Positions 5,661 through 6,562 of a stretch of DNA of 6,562 nucleotides are shown here, in pieces. The notes under the pieces are model-generated. The model saw only the letters and a list, made by a program, of their open reading frames with translations. It did not search any database and was not told the DNA's origin. A program made the position numbers and the translations under genes. Where the stretch lies: assembly GCA_003536545.1 (NCBI GenBank), contig DPZW01000170.1, positions 1 through 6,562 on the forward strand, written 5' to 3'. Each line of letters starts with the position of its first letter. Position 1 is the stretch's first letter. This DNA is from Rhodospirillaceae bacterium. GTDB taxonomy: Bacteria > Pseudomonadota > Alphaproteobacteria > UBA11073.

Positions 5661-5666
5661 GTTTTT
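5651..5666. terminator. Possible weak terminator after uvrB
   Basis: AAAAAC (5651-5656) and GTTTTT (5661-5666) are exact complements around a 4-base loop and begin right at the uvrB stop codon. On the minus strand the hairpin ends in a five-T run, as in an intrinsic terminator. With only one G-C pair in the stem it would be weak, and the stretch also contains the -35 box of the next gene. Confidence 0.3.
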
Positions 5667-6562
5667 TATCGGTTTCGGCGTTCTTTTTTGGCCCGGGACT
5701 TGGGCTTGCCGGTTTTTTCGTATTTTCTGCCCTTTTGAGGGCGCGCGGAATGGGTTCTGGCCGCCCCCAGCCCCAATTCCATCTTCTCCAAGCGGCTGAT
5801 TTCATCGCGCAAATCTGCGGCTTCTTCAAATTCCAAATCCTGCGCAGCCGCAATCATGCGTTTTTCAAGGTCTTTCAGGTAGGCTTTTAAATCTTTGCCT
5901 TCAAAGCTTGTATCTTCTAATGCGGTTTCAATCTGCAGGCGATCTGCGCGCTCAAAAATACTATCCAGTACCGTTGCCATGGATTTTTTGACGCTCTCAG
6001 GCGTGATGCCATGCGCTTTGTTATATTCTTCCTGCTTGGCGCGGCGGCGGGCCGTTTCATCCATCGCGGCCTGCATCGATCCGGTAATTCGGTCCGCATA
6101 TAAAATCACCCGCCCATCCAGATTTCGCGCCGCACGGCCCATCGTTTGAATGAGTGATGTGCGCGAACGCAGATAACCTTCCTTATCTGCATCCAACACA
6201 GCAACCAGTGCGCATTCAGGGATATCAAGGCCTTCGCGCAGCAGATTAATCCCAATCAGTACATCAAAGACACCCACGCGCAGGTCACGAATGATTTCGA
6301 TCCGCTCGAGGGTATCAATTTCACTGTGCATATATTGTACCTTCAGGCCCGTTTCGCCCATGTAATCGGCTAATGCCTCTGCCATTTTTTTTGTCAATGT
6401 TGTGACCAGCACGCGCTGGCCTTTGGCCGCACATTCACGGCATTCCGCTAGCAAATCATCCACCTGATGCTGTGTGGGACGAATTTCAACAAGCGGATCA
6501 ATCAACCCTGTAGGCCGCACCACCTGCTCTGCAAACACACCGCCGGTTTGCTGTAATTCCCA
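5666..6562 (-). CDS. uvrB: UvrABC excision nuclease subunit B, C-terminal part (5' end outside window)
   Basis: UvrB is the damage-verifying helicase-like subunit of bacterial nucleotide-excision repair; it is loaded by UvrA and recruits UvrC. The frame is open from the window edge (first residues WELQQTGG), giving 298 residues of a protein usually near 670. Seen in order: QVVRPTGLIDP (13-23), the second helicase domain with VLVTTLTKKMAE (51-62), HSEIDTLERIEIIRDLR (79-95), motif V GINLLREGLDIPE (104-116) and motif VI QTMGRAARN (139-147), then the UVR domain (about 228-263, LEFEEAADLRDEISRLEK), which binds UvrC. A basic tail of about 35 residues (ending KKERRNR) extends past the UVR domain and is absent from E. 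coli UvrB, which ends just after it. A GTG at 6536-6538 lies inside the conserved coding region and is not the start. Confidence 0.98.
   Translation of the reverse strand, partial: WELQQTGGVFAEQVVRPTGLIDPLVEIRPTQHQVDDLLAECRECAAKGQRVLVTTLTKKMAEALADYMGETGLKVQYMHSEIDTLERIEIIRDLRVGVFDVLIGINLLREGLDIPECALVAVLDADKEGYLRSRTSLIQTMGRAARNLDGRVILYADRITGSMQAAMDETARRRAKQEEYNKAHGITPESVKKSMATVLDSIFERADRLQIETALEDTSFEGKDLKAYLKDLEKRMIAAAQDLEFEEAADLRDEISRLEKMELGLGAARTHSARPQKGRKYEKTGKPKSRAKKERRNR

Overview
This window reads as ordinary chromosomal sequence from a Gram-negative bacterium, most likely a proteobacterium and plausibly an alphaproteobacterium. The evidence is a KDO-8-phosphate synthase gene (kdsA, LPS inner core), a YdcF/ElyC-type envelope protein, a tRNA with its CCA encoded in the DNA, and a prpB/prpC pair. 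The phylum is an inference from gene content; no rRNA or other decisive marker is present. Most of the window is of moderate GC. The one clear exception is an AT-richer gene at 4820-5608.

Layout, left to right. The minus strand carries the 3'-truncated kdsA (1-774), a tRNA-Arg(CCG) gene (790-865) with a promoter-like sequence just upstream (875-903), and a two-helix YdcF/ElyC-like protein (908-1675, start revised from 1696). A short divergent spacer with dyad symmetry follows. The plus strand then carries prpB, methylisocitrate lyase (1751-2641), and prpC, 2-methylcitrate/citrate synthase (2933-4072). Between them lies a probable small minus-strand gene for a single-helix protein (2638-2856). 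The minus strand resumes with a FolM/PTR1-like short-chain reductase (4062-4784), an unrecognised protein with an exact 15-residue tandem duplication (4820-5608), and the C-terminal 298 residues of UvrB (5666-6562, truncated by the window edge).

How the genes work together. PrpC and PrpB are the first and last enzymes of the 2-methylcitrate cycle, which converts propionyl-CoA and oxaloacetate to pyruvate and succinate. The dehydratase/aconitase step (PrpD, AcnB) and propionyl-CoA synthetase are not in the window. KdsA supplies KDO for lipopolysaccharide, and its mRNA leader appears to be the 15-base trailer of the tRNA. The FolM-like reductase points to pterin or folate metabolism. UvrB is nucleotide-excision repair. 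These are neighbours rather than one pathway.

I did not find a convincing new multi-gene system, mobile element, CRISPR array or toxin-antitoxin pair. The items most worth a second look are the AT-rich repeat-bearing gene with a promoter overlapping a perfect palindrome, the tRNA-kdsA arrangement, the small interposed gene between prpB and prpC, and the dyad elements in front of prpB.
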